The translations under genes and the position numbers were made by a program. Under the pieces are notes generated by a model, which saw only the letters and a list, made by a program, of their open reading frames with translations, searched no databases and was not told where the DNA came from. Shown one piece after another: positions 1-8,168 of a stretch of 64,000 bases of DNA. How positions within the stretch are numbered: position 1 is the first letter of the stretch; each line of letters begins with the position of its first letter. Source of the DNA: Leptospira venezuelensis (GTDB lineage: Bacteria > Spirochaetota > Leptospiria > Leptospirales > Leptospiraceae); the NCBI RefSeq assembly GCF_002150035.1, contig NZ_NETS01000010.1, forward strand, positions 186,001-250,000, read 5' to 3'.

Positions 1-1
1 C

Positions 2-364
2 GATCGGATCGCAAGTATAGGTTATTGTTTGGGTGGGTGGGTTTCCTTTTTGGCAAACTCACTTTATACATTCAAGGCAGCGATTTCGTATTATGGATCC
101 AGAATAGTCCAAACCTCGGAAGAATATTCTCCCAAACAAAACGCACCTTTACTCTTGGTTTGGGCAGGTAAGGATAGAAGTGTAAAACAAACTCATATAG
201 CTGCGATCTCTGAATTACTAAAGAGTTCGGGAAAAAATTATGTGGAGTTGGTTTTTTCGGAAGCAGAGCATGGATTCTTCTGTGATGCAAGAGCTGCCTA
301 CCATAAAACTTCTGCCGCTCAGGCTTGGGCAATCACATTAGCTTTTTTGAAAGAATATCTGTAG
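2..364 (+). CDS. Dienelactone hydrolase-family alpha/beta hydrolase, C-terminal part
   Basis: Only the last 120 or so codons are present; the frame is open from base 2 and the start lies before the window. The motif GYCLGG (codons from base 20) is the nucleophile elbow of dienelactone hydrolases, with Cys in place of the usual Ser. It is followed by the acid in AGKDRSV and the His in EHGFF, so the Cys-Asp-His triad is complete and in the family order. The family hydrolyses dienelactones and related small cyclic or acyl esters in the cytoplasm; the real substrate cannot be told from this. The stop codon lies inside the first arm of an inverted repeat (360-390) that may end the transcript. Confidence 0.85.
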   Translation, partial: DRIASIGYCLGGWVSFLANSLYTFKAAISYYGSRIVQTSEEYSPKQNAPLLLVWAGKDRSVKQTHIAAISELLKSSGKNYVELVFSEAEHGFFCDARAAYHKTSAAQAWAITLAFLKEYL

Positions 365-390
365 GAGCTCTGTTCGTTCGAACTCCTACA
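360..390. repeat. Inverted repeat of the TGTAGGAG/CTCCTACA family
   Basis: TGTAGGAG (360-367) and CTCCTACA (383-390) form perfect 8-bp arms around a 15-base loop. The left arm contains the stop codon of the hydrolase. It belongs to the palindrome family also seen at 417, 450, 24054, 24185, 25563, 49583, 50234 and 50355. It could act as a transcript-end hairpin, but there is no T-run. Confidence 0.6.
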
Positions 391-416
391 TTATAGATTT
401 AAAATTTTAAAACGGA

Positions 417-465
417 TGTTGGAATTCCTACACTACAATCTAAAATCGATGTTGGAACTCCTACA
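417..465. repeat. Two direct copies of the TGTTGGAAnTCCTACA palindrome
   Basis: Copies at 417-432 (TGTTGGAATTCCTACA) and 450-465 (TGTTGGAACTCCTACA) differ at one base and are 33 bases apart. Each is an imperfect palindrome of the intergenic family described at 24054 and 50234. They lie between two converging genes (stops at 364 and 473), so they may be part of the 3' ends or a decayed element. Confidence 0.65.
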
Positions 466-472
466 CACGCCC

Positions 473-1018
473 TTATTTCAAATTTTTCTCAATTTGGTCT
501 GTAACTTCTTTGCTATCCGGTTCTGTTCCAGAACGAAATCTTGCTACGATCTTGCCAGCAGGAGAGATTAAGAACTTTTCGAAATTCCATTTCACATCAC
601 CTGGGTCCGGAGATGAAGAAGTTAGATAGGTATAGAGAGGATGTTGATCTTCTCCCTTGACTGAGATCTTGGACATCATATCAAACGTAGCGCCTTTTTT
701 CACTCTACAGAATTGTTCTATCTCTGCATCGCTACCAGGTTCTTGGGAGAGAAAATTATTCGCGGGAAAACCGACGATCTCGAAGCCCTTCTCCTTATAT
801 TTTTTATAAACCTTTTCCAAGTTTTCGTATTGGTAGGTATATCCACATTTAGAAGCAACGTTTACGATAAGTAATGTTTTTCCTTTGTATTTAGAAAGTG
901 CTATATCCTTTCCTTTGATATCCTTTACAGTAAAATCATAAACCGCTTTTGGAGCTGCGAATAAAGAAGAGGAAACAATCATTAAGGAAAGAAAGATCAA
1001 AACAGATTTGAGAGCCAT
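473..1018 (-). CDS. Glutathione peroxidase family (thioredoxin-fold) protein, exported
   Basis: A 181-residue thiol peroxidase of the glutathione peroxidase family, which reduces peroxides using thioredoxin or glutathione. The start is placed at the ATG of MALKS because a typical signal peptide follows (hydrophobic residues 6-20, then FAAPK); 12 further upstream codons are open but look untranslated. The active-site tetrad is visible: Cys58 in NVASKCGYT, Gln92 in NFLSQEPGS, and Trp144-Asn145 in KWNFEKFL. The peroxidatic residue is Cys rather than selenocysteine, as in most bacterial members. The predicted place of action is the periplasm. It stands alone, convergent with the hydrolase before it. 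Confidence 0.92.
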   Translation of the reverse strand: MALKSVLIFLSLMIVSSSLFAAPKAVYDFTVKDIKGKDIALSKYKGKTLLIVNVASKCGYTYQYENLEKVYKKYKEKGFEIVGFPANNFLSQEPGSDAEIEQFCRVKKGATFDMMSKISVKGEDQHPLYTYLTSSSPDPGDVKWNFEKFLISPAGKIVARFRSGTEPDSKEVTDQIEKNLK

Positions 1019-1108
1019 AGTGGAATCATATCCGAATCCCGGAAACAGGTCCATCCGTTTCCGGGATATTCTTTCGATCTTAAACAGGTTTTTTAAGTAA
1101 AGATCGTT

Positions 1109-3409
1109 TTATTGCAAAACGAACTCCTTGGAAGTTCCGGTGAATTTTTTGTAAGTCCAGAAAATTCCCCAGAACTGTTTCGCCAAACCGTTGTATACAA
1201 CTCTATACGTACCAGCTTGTTGGTTCCGTATCAACCAAGTGATCGTAACTTCGGATGTAGCCGAAAGATCCCCACCTGTTCTAGCCCAATCATAAGCCGT
1301 ATACGGATTATTATCGTTGGCACCAGTAGTCCAAGAACTTCCGTTTTTCTTCTGGATCTCCAAATACGTATATGTATTCGGATCATAATAAGAAGAAAGA
1401 GATCCATCCAGTTTTTTATCCTGAACCACTCTCGGATGTGATCCCTGGAATTTTACCATCACAGTATCTTTGGTCCTATTATAGGAAGAATTCGAATCAG
1501 TTAGAACTTTTCCGAAATCTCCTCCATCGTTCACTATACCGTTTTGGGATAACCAAGTTTGTATAAACTGTTGGTTAGAAAGATCTGGAGGATTTGGACC
1601 TGCAGTTGTAGAACGATTCGCTACTATATCCTTAGCGATCCTATCGAATTCCTGTATCAATGCTGCGTTTGCCCAAGGGCCATAAGCGGTAAATCCACCT
1701 TCGAAGTTTTGGGCTGAATATTCCTCACGAGTAGTTAGATATTGAGCATAAGCGTTTGCCATCGCCCCCACAACCACGTTGGAGATTCCTACCGGAGCAA
1801 GAGTTGTAGTCAACTTTGCTTTCAATCTTCTTCCTGCATTCGTAGTCACTTCAAAAGGAGAAGCTACAATCGCAGTATTACCTATAGTGATCACTTGCAA
1901 AGGAAGAACTACAGGAACGAATGGCACCTGAGGATTTGGGAACCAGAAACTATCCACTTCTCCCACTGGAAGAAGAGTGAATTTTTCTTTATCACATGCC
2001 TCATACTTTGTGGAACTCAAAGCTAATTGAGCGAGAGGCCAAAGATATCCAAGAATCTGAGCGGCACCGCTCAAGTTCGTTAAAGAATAATTCTTTTTAA
2101 CCCAGGCACCGTTCTCGAATACAAAATTGTTACGGATCTCTCCTTCCTTCGCAAATTCTACAGGAGCACCTTCTTCATCACCTGCCAAAAACCCGCCACC
2201 GATTGTGGCAACACATGTTGTATTTCCAGTGCCAGTATCCCATGGCATAGTAAATGCACCTATATACGAGGGATCTACCGAAACTTTATTATTCCAAACT
2301 ACATGAGAATGTCTATAACCGATATTTCCAGTAAGAGTTGTAGTTGCTGCATTATATAATTCTAATGCTTTACTTCCTTGCTTCGTTCCATGAACAATAG
2401 GATTTTCCAAAGCATCCAGACTAGGATCTATATCATTCGGTCTTAAGAAAGGTTTTGTTATATCTGTAGGATCGGGAGTATTCGGACTAACATCCCCCAT
2501 TGGACCCTGAGGAAATGCTGCCACAAAATTCCCACCAAAAGTGTTTTCCACAAGGTAAGAAGCGTATCCTTTATTGTCTCCGTGCGCCCTACGATTTGTA
2601 ATTCCGAGAGAAGTTCCGTGGACAGCAAACCAGTTCAGCAATCCTATCGGAGAACCGTCAGTGCCTTCAAAACGAAGCAGACTCATTGTTTCGTTTACAT
2701 TAGATGAATAATTTGATTTGTCCAAGTTCCAAGCATAAGCAGCAGAAGATCTGTTATTTGCAAAATTGGAAAGATTCCCTGCTACAAATTTGATCCTTGC
2801 TTCTCTTCTATTATTATAAGCTGCCTTAATAGAATCTGCGATACCGTTCACCACTATATTATAATGAACCTTATCAAAACCGATCACTCCGTTGAATAGA
2901 TTGAATAATGTGTACCAAGAAATATTAGAAGGAGCAGAATGTGTATGGGTCGCAAACAGAAGCACATTATCATTATTAAACGCAGATCCATAACCGTCGG
3001 CTTGTAACTTTTTAACGACACCTATCTTTACGCTTTGATACATGTGGATCATATCGTTGGTAACGATCGCTACCTTAGCTCCACCAGGACGTTCGATCAC
3101 GAATGCTCTAGAATAAAGCCTCATGGCCAGACCTGACATCTCGTCACCTGGACTATTATATCCGGTACTCGATTGCACAAAGGGCCCAGTAATATCGACC
3201 TTTCCAGCCCCTACCAAAAACACGTCCGCAGGTGTAGATGTAGGTAACGCAAGAGTGTTGAGAATGGGATTAGAGCCGGATTCTTTTACTCCATTAGAAG
3301 AAACGGCCAGTTCCAATAGTTTATCGTCGTCTGATTTCTGATCACAACCTGTTAAGCTGAAGATCAAAGCCAATGCCAAGGTAAAAAATTTCGAATATAT
3401 GTTTTTCAT
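1109..3409 (-). CDS. Neutral/alkaline ceramidase-family lipoprotein
   Basis: A 766-residue protein of the neutral (non-lysosomal) ceramidase family, which cleaves ceramide to sphingosine and fatty acid. Start chosen at MKNIYSK because GGAGGCAAGG sits just before it and a lipoprotein signal follows (SLTGC, Cys22). Family hallmarks are clear: DITGP near residue 72, zinc ligands His155/His157 in THTHSAPS, His264 in FAVHGTS, and GDVSPN (305-310) with the catalytic Ser308. The C-terminal part looks like the immunoglobulin-like domain of these enzymes. Being lipid-anchored rather than freely secreted suggests it works at the cell surface or periplasmic face. Bacterial ceramidases often act on host or environmental lipids; the true substrate here is inferred. 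Confidence 0.93.
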   Translation of the reverse strand: MKNIYSKFFTLALALIFSLTGCDQKSDDDKLLELAVSSNGVKESGSNPILNTLALPTSTPADVFLVGAGKVDITGPFVQSSTGYNSPGDEMSGLAMRLYSRAFVIERPGGAKVAIVTNDMIHMYQSVKIGVVKKLQADGYGSAFNNDNVLLFATHTHSAPSNISWYTLFNLFNGVIGFDKVHYNIVVNGIADSIKAAYNNRREARIKFVAGNLSNFANNRSSAAYAWNLDKSNYSSNVNETMSLLRFEGTDGSPIGLLNWFAVHGTSLGITNRRAHGDNKGYASYLVENTFGGNFVAAFPQGPMGDVSPNTPDPTDITKPFLRPNDIDPSLDALENPIVHGTKQGSKALELYNAATTTLTGNIGYRHSHVVWNNKVSVDPSYIGAFTMPWDTGTGNTTCVATIGGGFLAGDEEGAPVEFAKEGEIRNNFVFENGAWVKKNYSLTNLSGAAQILGYLWPLAQLALSSTKYEACDKEKFTLLPVGEVDSFWFPNPQVPFVPVVLPLQVITIGNTAIVASPFEVTTNAGRRLKAKLTTTLAPVGISNVVVGAMANAYAQYLTTREEYSAQNFEGGFTAYGPWANAALIQEFDRIAKDIVANRSTTAGPNPPDLSNQQFIQTWLSQNGIVNDGGDFGKVLTDSNSSYNRTKDTVMVKFQGSHPRVVQDKKLDGSLSSYYDPNTYTYLEIQKKNGSSWTTGANDNNPYTAYDWARTGGDLSATSEVTITWLIRNQQAGTYRVVYNGLAKQFWGIFWTYKKFTGTSKEFVLQ

Positions 3410-3481
3410 TTCCTTGCCTCCACAGTTCACGAAGTGGGTTAACCGAAATTCAAGAAAGGTCAAACGATTTTTAAAGCAAAT

Positions 3482-3540
3482 GTAAGTATGCACTTACGTT
3501 CGAAAAAAACATTATAAGTTCTTAATTTATTTCGAACGTA
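3482..3540. promoter_or_regulatory. Paired dyads upstream of the ceramidase-type gene
   Basis: GTAAGT-ATGC-ACTTAC at 3482-3497 is a 16-bp dyad. TACGTTCGAA (3495-3504) is repeated as its exact complement TTCGAACGTA at 3531-3540, 26 bases further on. They lie 73-131 bases before the start codon, in a 295-bp intergenic region. This looks like a repressor or activator binding region; the regulator is unknown. Confidence 0.4.
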
Positions 3541-3631
3541 TTTGTACCACTCACTGGATAATTTTATAATTAAAATATAAGTGATCGGTACGTTAATGTA
3601 AGTGAGGATGCGAGATTGGCTGGTTTGTTAT

Positions 3632-3684
3632 AAAAAGGCCCAAGCAGAAATATTCTTTCGTATTCCATGCTCGGGCTGCCTTTT
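3632..3684 (-). terminator. Probable rho-independent terminator after the hotdog gene
   Basis: On the minus strand, arms around AAAAGGCAGCCCGAGCA and TGCTTGGGCCTTTTT pair with small bulges, and the second arm runs into a T-rich end. It lies just after the stop of the gene ending at 3705. Confidence 0.55.
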
Positions 3685-3704
3685 AGATTTTATTATAATG
3701 AATT

Positions 3705-4142
3705 TTATTTTTTAGCAATGAACCAATCAAAACTAAAACTTGCTACATTCGCTTGTGTCTCGTCAAAAAGTTCTACTCCAACAGTAAGCCCCGCTCTCCC
3801 TTTCTTTTCGAGTTGGGCCATAAATGCAGACCATTCCTGCTCGTCGATCACTCCCTTGGACACTACTCTTCCTTGTGCAGGTTTCTTGTATTTTACTTCG
3901 GACTTACGCACTACAGGAATAATTTCAAAAGGAAGAGAAGCAACTCTGGACAGCAAATACTCTCCTCCACTTCCCTCCGCAAGAGCGAATAACGCCGCAG
4001 CATGTCCGGAGCCTACATGATTTTTATAGATTGGTTTATCTTCCATGACCAAGAGAGCATCCTCTCCTTGTTTAGGCCTGGAAAGCTGGATATGTACGTT
4101 GAATGGTATGGATAAAACGTCGAATTTCTCTGTCATATACAT
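3705..4142 (-). CDS. Hotdog-fold thioesterase-like protein (DUF4442/YiiD-C type)
   Basis: A 145-residue single hotdog domain. The segment NHVGSGHAAALFALAEGSGG (residues about 41-60) is the central helix region of DUF4442 and YiiD C-terminal-type proteins, followed by the strands EVKYKKPAQG and LTVGVELFDE. These proteins resemble acyl-CoA thioesterases, but few have a known substrate. Two start codons lie two codons apart (MYMTEK); I used the first because AGAGGA lies 15 bases before it. It is transcribed in the same direction as the thiolase genes upstream but has its own hairpin behind it. A role in acyl-CoA metabolism is inferred from fold and neighbours. Confidence 0.7.
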   Translation of the reverse strand: MYMTEKFDVLSIPFNVHIQLSRPKQGEDALLVMEDKPIYKNHVGSGHAAALFALAEGSGGEYLLSRVASLPFEIIPVVRKSEVKYKKPAQGRVVSKGVIDEQEWSAFMAQLEKKGRAGLTVGVELFDETQANVASFSFDWFIAKK

Positions 4143-4205
4143 AGTTAGAAATTTCGTTCCTCTTATATCAAACCGAAAAAGAATACTAAATATCGATTTA
4201 TTCTT

Positions 4206-4228
4206 AGGTTCGTTTGTAAAACGAACCT
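4206..4228 (-). terminator. Hairpin after thiolase gene 1
   Basis: AGGTTCGTTT (4206-4215) and AAACGAACCT (4219-4228) form a perfect 10-bp stem with a 3-base loop, seven bases beyond the stop codon. The T-run is poor, so termination is likely but not certain. Confidence 0.5.
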
Positions 4229-4234
4229 TTGGAA

Positions 4235-5560
4235 TTAAGCTTTATATCTTTCGATCAACATGGAACCTGCAATTCCTCCATGAGCACATGCTGTGAGTAA
4301 TACTCTATTTGCTTTTGGATCTTCTTGCAGATCCATGATAGCATTATTCACCAAGCGAACCCCTGTAGCTCCAAATGGGTGACCGATCGCAATGGAGCCT
4401 CCATTTGGATTGATCTTCTTCTCATCGAATTTTTTCTCCCAATCCCAGCCGGTATCCATTCTCAACTGTTCCATTGCTGCAACCGCTGTTGAAGCATACG
4501 CTTCATGGATCTCAACGTAATCCATATCTTCTAATTTCAACTGTAGATCTTCCAACAGACCTTCAGTGGCAACTGCTTGTCCAAGTCCCATCAGATTAGG
4601 ATGAACTCCTTTCATTCTCCATCCGGAAAGTAACCCTTCTATCTTTAAGCCCAGAGCATTTGCCTTCTCTACAGTGGTGATGATCACGCCGGCGGCTCCG
4701 TCTGAACGAGGGCTTGCGTTGAAGATGGAAACAGTAGGTCCATGCGTCTTCTTAAGATCCTTGCCGTATTTTTTCTTAAAATCTTCAAACTTACTTTGAG
4801 GATTCTCAAAAAGAAGCATGGCTCTCCCCATTCGACTTGGATTTTCCACGAGACCTTTTCTGAGTTCAACTGCCTCGTCAATTTTCAGCAAATTGCCTTC
4901 TTGGTCTTTTACAGGAATGATAAATGGTTCGTATCTTCCTTCCATTGAAGCATCGTAAGTTCGTTTAAATGATTCGAATGCTACCTTGTCAGTGATTTCA
5001 CGAGACAATTCGTAATTCTGAGCAAGAATCTCCGCAGTCACCTGCATTCCGTAAGAATTTTCCCCATCATCTAAACCGTCTTCAAGAGTATCCCTAAGCT
5101 CGACTCCTTCCGGAAGATTATCAGGAAGAAGTTTATTCAGTTTTTCTAATGATCCTGTTTTTTTATTCAAGCGGGCATTTTTTACGATAAAAGGCATGTC
5201 GGTTTGAGATTCTTCTCCGATTACAAGGAATACTTCTCCTTCTCCCAATATAATCCTTCTTGCTGCTTCTGAGATCGCTTCGATCCCAGATACGCAGTTA
5301 TTGGATAAAGTTATCGAAGGAATTTTGTCTCTAAGCCCTATTAGATTTGCGATTACACGAGCTGGATTTGGAGAACTTGGGAAACCTTCTCCAACTACGA
5401 TACCGTCTATATCTTCTTTGTTTATCCCACTCTTTTGGATAATACTCTCTGCAACGATCTTTCCTAAATGATGAGCCGGATAAGCTCCTAATCCTTTTGC
5501 GATCTGTGCGAACGGAGTTCTAAGTGGTGTGCAAATTGCTAGTTTAGTTTCGAGTTTCAT
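4235..5560 (-). CDS. Thiolase (acetyl-CoA acyltransferase family), copy 1
   Basis: A full-length 441-residue thiolase. The nucleophile is Cys89 in SNNCVSGIEA. The other catalytic residues are visible as His in VEIHEAYAS, His394 in AIGHPFGATG and Cys425 in TACAHGGIAG. Thiolases either cleave 3-ketoacyl-CoA (beta-oxidation) or condense acetyl-CoA; the RTPFAQIAKGLG start resembles the FadI type, so degradation is favoured. A second gene of exactly the same length and very similar sequence lies directly upstream (5773-7098), pointing to tandem duplication. A terminator between them (5714-5748) suggests each has its own promoter. The 212-bp gap before its start would hold that promoter. Confidence 0.93.
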   Translation of the reverse strand: MKLETKLAICTPLRTPFAQIAKGLGAYPAHHLGKIVAESIIQKSGINKEDIDGIVVGEGFPSSPNPARVIANLIGLRDKIPSITLSNNCVSGIEAISEAARRIILGEGEVFLVIGEESQTDMPFIVKNARLNKKTGSLEKLNKLLPDNLPEGVELRDTLEDGLDDGENSYGMQVTAEILAQNYELSREITDKVAFESFKRTYDASMEGRYEPFIIPVKDQEGNLLKIDEAVELRKGLVENPSRMGRAMLLFENPQSKFEDFKKKYGKDLKKTHGPTVSIFNASPRSDGAAGVIITTVEKANALGLKIEGLLSGWRMKGVHPNLMGLGQAVATEGLLEDLQLKLEDMDYVEIHEAYASTAVAAMEQLRMDTGWDWEKKFDEKKINPNGGSIAIGHPFGATGVRLVNNAIMDLQEDPKANRVLLTACAHGGIAGSMLIERYKA

Positions 5561-5713
5561 CGTTTTTCTCCCGATTCAGTTTCGAAATTTTTTCATTGGT
5601 GCATATACACTATTTAGACCACGAAATTGAGAACATTAAAAGCAAAATATTTCAACTGCCTCAAAAAGAATGATTCAAAACAAGAAAGCTAAAAACAGAT
5701 AAAGAAGAAGGTA

Positions 5714-5748
5714 TAAAAAACCCTGAAGAAGTTTCCTTCCCCAGGGTC
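5714..5748 (-). terminator. Rho-independent terminator between the two thiolase genes
   Basis: On the minus strand, ACCCTG (complement of 5742-5747) pairs with CAGGGT and runs into TTTTTTATA (complement of 5711-5719). It lies 25 bases after the stop of thiolase 2 and separates it from thiolase 1. Confidence 0.75.
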
Positions 5749-5772
5749 TTATTCAATTCGAGAAGTTAAGAA

Positions 5773-7098
5773 TTAACCTTCGAATCTTTCGATGAGCATT
5801 GCTCCTGCAATTCCACCGTGAGCACAAGCAGTAAGAACTACTTTTTTAGCCTTAGGGTCTTCTTGAAGGTCCATGATCGCGTTGTTCACCAAACGGATAC
5901 CAGTAGCTCCGAATGGGTGACCGATTGCGATAGATCCACCGTTAGGGTTGATCTTCTTCTCGTCGAATTTTTGCTCCCATTTCCAACCGGTATCTTTCTC
6001 GATTTGAACAAGAGCTGCAACTGCAGTAGCTGCAAATGCTTCGTGGATCTCAACGTAGTCTACGTCTTCGATCTTAACTCCGGTGTCTTTAAGAAGTGAT
6101 TCGGTAGCATAAGCTTGTCCGATCCCCATTAAGTTAGGATCTACACCATACATTTTCCATCCGGAAAGAACTGCTTCGATTTTTAATCCAAGAGCTTTTG
6201 CTTTTTCAACAGTAGTTAAGATAACACCAGCTGCTCCATCAGAACGAGGGCTCGCGTTAAAGATAGAAACGGTTGGTCCGTGAGATTTTTTAAGATATTT
6301 GGAATACTTAGTTTTGAACTCATCAAATTTCATTTGAGGGTTATCGAAAAGAAGCATTGCTCTTCCCATACGGCTTGGGTTTTCAACAAGTCCTTCACGA
6401 AGTCCAACTGCCTCATCGATTGTAAGTTCAGTTCCGTCTTCGTCTTTCATAGGGATAATGAATGGAGCGTATTTTCCTGCTTTAGAAGCTTCTAATGCTC
6501 TTTTGAAAGATTCGAAAGCTAATTTGTCAGTGATCTCGCGAGAAAGTTCGTAGTTCTGAGCAAGGATCTCAGCAGTTACTTGCATTCCGTAAGAAGTTTC
6601 TCCGTCACCAAGTCCGTCCTCAAGAGTGTCTCTAAGTTCAACACCTTCTGGAAGATTGTCAGGAAGAAGTTTTTTCAGTTTATCCAAAGATCCTGCTTTC
6701 TTGTTCAATCTTGCGTTTTTAACAACGAAAGGCATAGAAGTTTGGGATTCTTCTCCGATTACTAGGAAAAGTTCACCTTCTCCAAGAATAATTCGGCGAG
6801 CTGCTTCGGAAAGAGCTTCGATTCCGGATACACAGTTATTAGAAACAGTGATCGAAGGAACTTCGTCTCTGAGTCCGATTAGGTTAGCGATCACTCTCGC
6901 GGAGTTCGGAGCGTTAGAGAAACCTTCTCCAACTACGATTCCGTCGATTTGATCTTTTTTAACTCCACTCTTTGCGATAATGTCTTCAGCCACTATACGA
7001 CCTAGGTGATGGCCAGGATAGGGTCCTAAAGCTTTCGCAATTTGAGCGAAGGGAGTTCTTCTTGGCGTACAAATCGCCAATTTTTGATCGAGTTTCAT
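5773..7098 (-). CDS. Thiolase (acetyl-CoA acyltransferase family), copy 2
   Basis: A 441-residue paralogue of the gene at 4235. It keeps the same catalytic positions: Cys89 (SNNCVSGIEA), the His of VEIHEAFAA, His394 (AIGHPFGATG) and Cys425 (TACAHGGIAG). Most differences are conservative and spread along the protein; both ends are almost identical. Codon choice differs visibly from copy 1, so the duplication is old rather than recent. It lies 52 bp after the thioesterase gene, in the same direction, so the two could be co-transcribed, with the terminator at 5714 ending the message. The likely role is fatty-acid beta-oxidation; different chain-length preference for the two copies is only a guess. 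Confidence 0.93.
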   Translation of the reverse strand: MKLDQKLAICTPRRTPFAQIAKALGPYPGHHLGRIVAEDIIAKSGVKKDQIDGIVVGEGFSNAPNSARVIANLIGLRDEVPSITVSNNCVSGIEALSEAARRIILGEGELFLVIGEESQTSMPFVVKNARLNKKAGSLDKLKKLLPDNLPEGVELRDTLEDGLGDGETSYGMQVTAEILAQNYELSREITDKLAFESFKRALEASKAGKYAPFIIPMKDEDGTELTIDEAVGLREGLVENPSRMGRAMLLFDNPQMKFDEFKTKYSKYLKKSHGPTVSIFNASPRSDGAAGVILTTVEKAKALGLKIEAVLSGWKMYGVDPNLMGIGQAYATESLLKDTGVKIEDVDYVEIHEAFAATAVAALVQIEKDTGWKWEQKFDEKKINPNGGSIAIGHPFGATGIRLVNNAIMDLQEDPKAKKVVLTACAHGGIAGAMLIERFEG

Positions 7099-7150
7099 TG
7101 TCTTTCTCCAGACCTTTTATTTGGTACGTTCATTAGAATAAGATAATATT

Positions 7151-8014
7151 TCATTTGGAGGCCCCCTCAGGGAATTCGGTGACCCTTGCAAATACTTTCA
7201 GTAGATCCTCTCCAGGTTTTTTAGGTCTAGATTTACTTACTGATACTACAAGTAGATCATCCATGGATTCTGCCAGGATTTCTCCAGTCTCAGAGTCGCT
7301 GACCTCTTGTCTCATACGGCTCCAAATTTTATCAAAACTATGAATCCAAGTTTGTATCTTTGCTCTTCTTCCCGCAGCAAGAGGCTTATGATAACGGATC
7401 TTTCCACCCATATAAAAAAGTGTGGTATCCATCGCGACCAGATCTTCCAGACTAAGTCCACATTCAGCAGTGAAATTCCAGCGACCTTCTTCCAATAGTC
7501 TCCAATAATGAGAAGGATTGTAGTCTCCGAATGGATTTCTTTCACAAAAAAATAGATCTCTTGCTGCAAGTGTGCGCTCACAAGATCCCGAAAAAGAAGG
7601 AATAGATTCGAATGAAGAAACTAATTCTTCGGAAGGATCTTGAGCTGCGATAAGCTGAAAAGGTTTTCCATCCTTCTCTGTTCTTGCTAATGTTCTGATC
7701 TCAGCGGCAACTTTTCCGTTTGGATCCAAAACTTCTTGAGAGAAGGTCAATAGGCCGTCTTGACCGGAGCGATAATTAGTGCGTACGGATAAATCTGTGT
7801 TTTCCATTTGTTGGGCAAGAAATCGTATATCTGCCCCGACGGTTTGTAATCGAACCGATTCTTCGATCATTCTTTTCCAAGAATAGCCCGCTTCTTCTAA
7901 GATACGATATCTATCCCCTAGACAAGAGTCTTCGTATGTCCTGCTAGTGGTATGTCTTTGTGTATCTAGATCCGAAAATCTGGTTCTGACTTGTTCTTTT
8001 TCCGTTACAGACAT
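7151..8014 (-). CDS. Double-hotdog acyl-CoA thioesterase-like protein
   Basis: A protein of 287 residues with two hotdog-like halves. The first begins RTRFSDLDTQRHTTSRTYEDS, close to the 4-hydroxybenzoyl-CoA thioesterase motif with its Asp. The second has NPFGDYNPSHYWRLLEEGRW and IRYHKPLAAGRRAKI. I place the start at ATG 8014 because AGGACGG lies before it; a GTG six codons upstream is also open. It is followed by thiolase 2 and faces a TetR gene across a 154-bp gap that holds a 16-bp palindrome. The role is probably release of fatty acid or aryl groups from CoA in the cytoplasm; the substrate is not known. Confidence 0.72.
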   Translation of the reverse strand: MSVTEKEQVRTRFSDLDTQRHTTSRTYEDSCLGDRYRILEEAGYSWKRMIEESVRLQTVGADIRFLAQQMENTDLSVRTNYRSGQDGLLTFSQEVLDPNGKVAAEIRTLARTEKDGKPFQLIAAQDPSEELVSSFESIPSFSGSCERTLAARDLFFCERNPFGDYNPSHYWRLLEEGRWNFTAECGLSLEDLVAMDTTLFYMGGKIRYHKPLAAGRRAKIQTWIHSFDKIWSRMRQEVSDSETGEILAESMDDLLVVSVSKSRPKKPGEDLLKVFARVTEFPEGASK

Positions 8015-8071
8015 TTTGAACCGTCCTGACACTAGCTTAGACCCCTGGGAAATCGGAGCAATAAAAAAATA

Positions 8072-8087
8072 CAGAACGTTCGTTCTG
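8072..8087. promoter_or_regulatory. Operator-like palindrome between thioesterase and TetR genes
   Basis: CAGAACG-TT-CGTTCTG is a perfect 16-bp palindrome in the divergent promoter region, 58 bases before the thioesterase start and 82 before the TetR start. Size, symmetry and place fit the binding site of the adjacent TetR repressor, which would then control itself and the lipid genes. Confidence 0.6.
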
Positions 8088-8168
8088 GTTTTTTATACGC
8101 TAAACCCAAATTCTATTGACGAAACGAGGTTTTTAGGGCAATACTGAAAAAATAACGTATTTAAGCAC

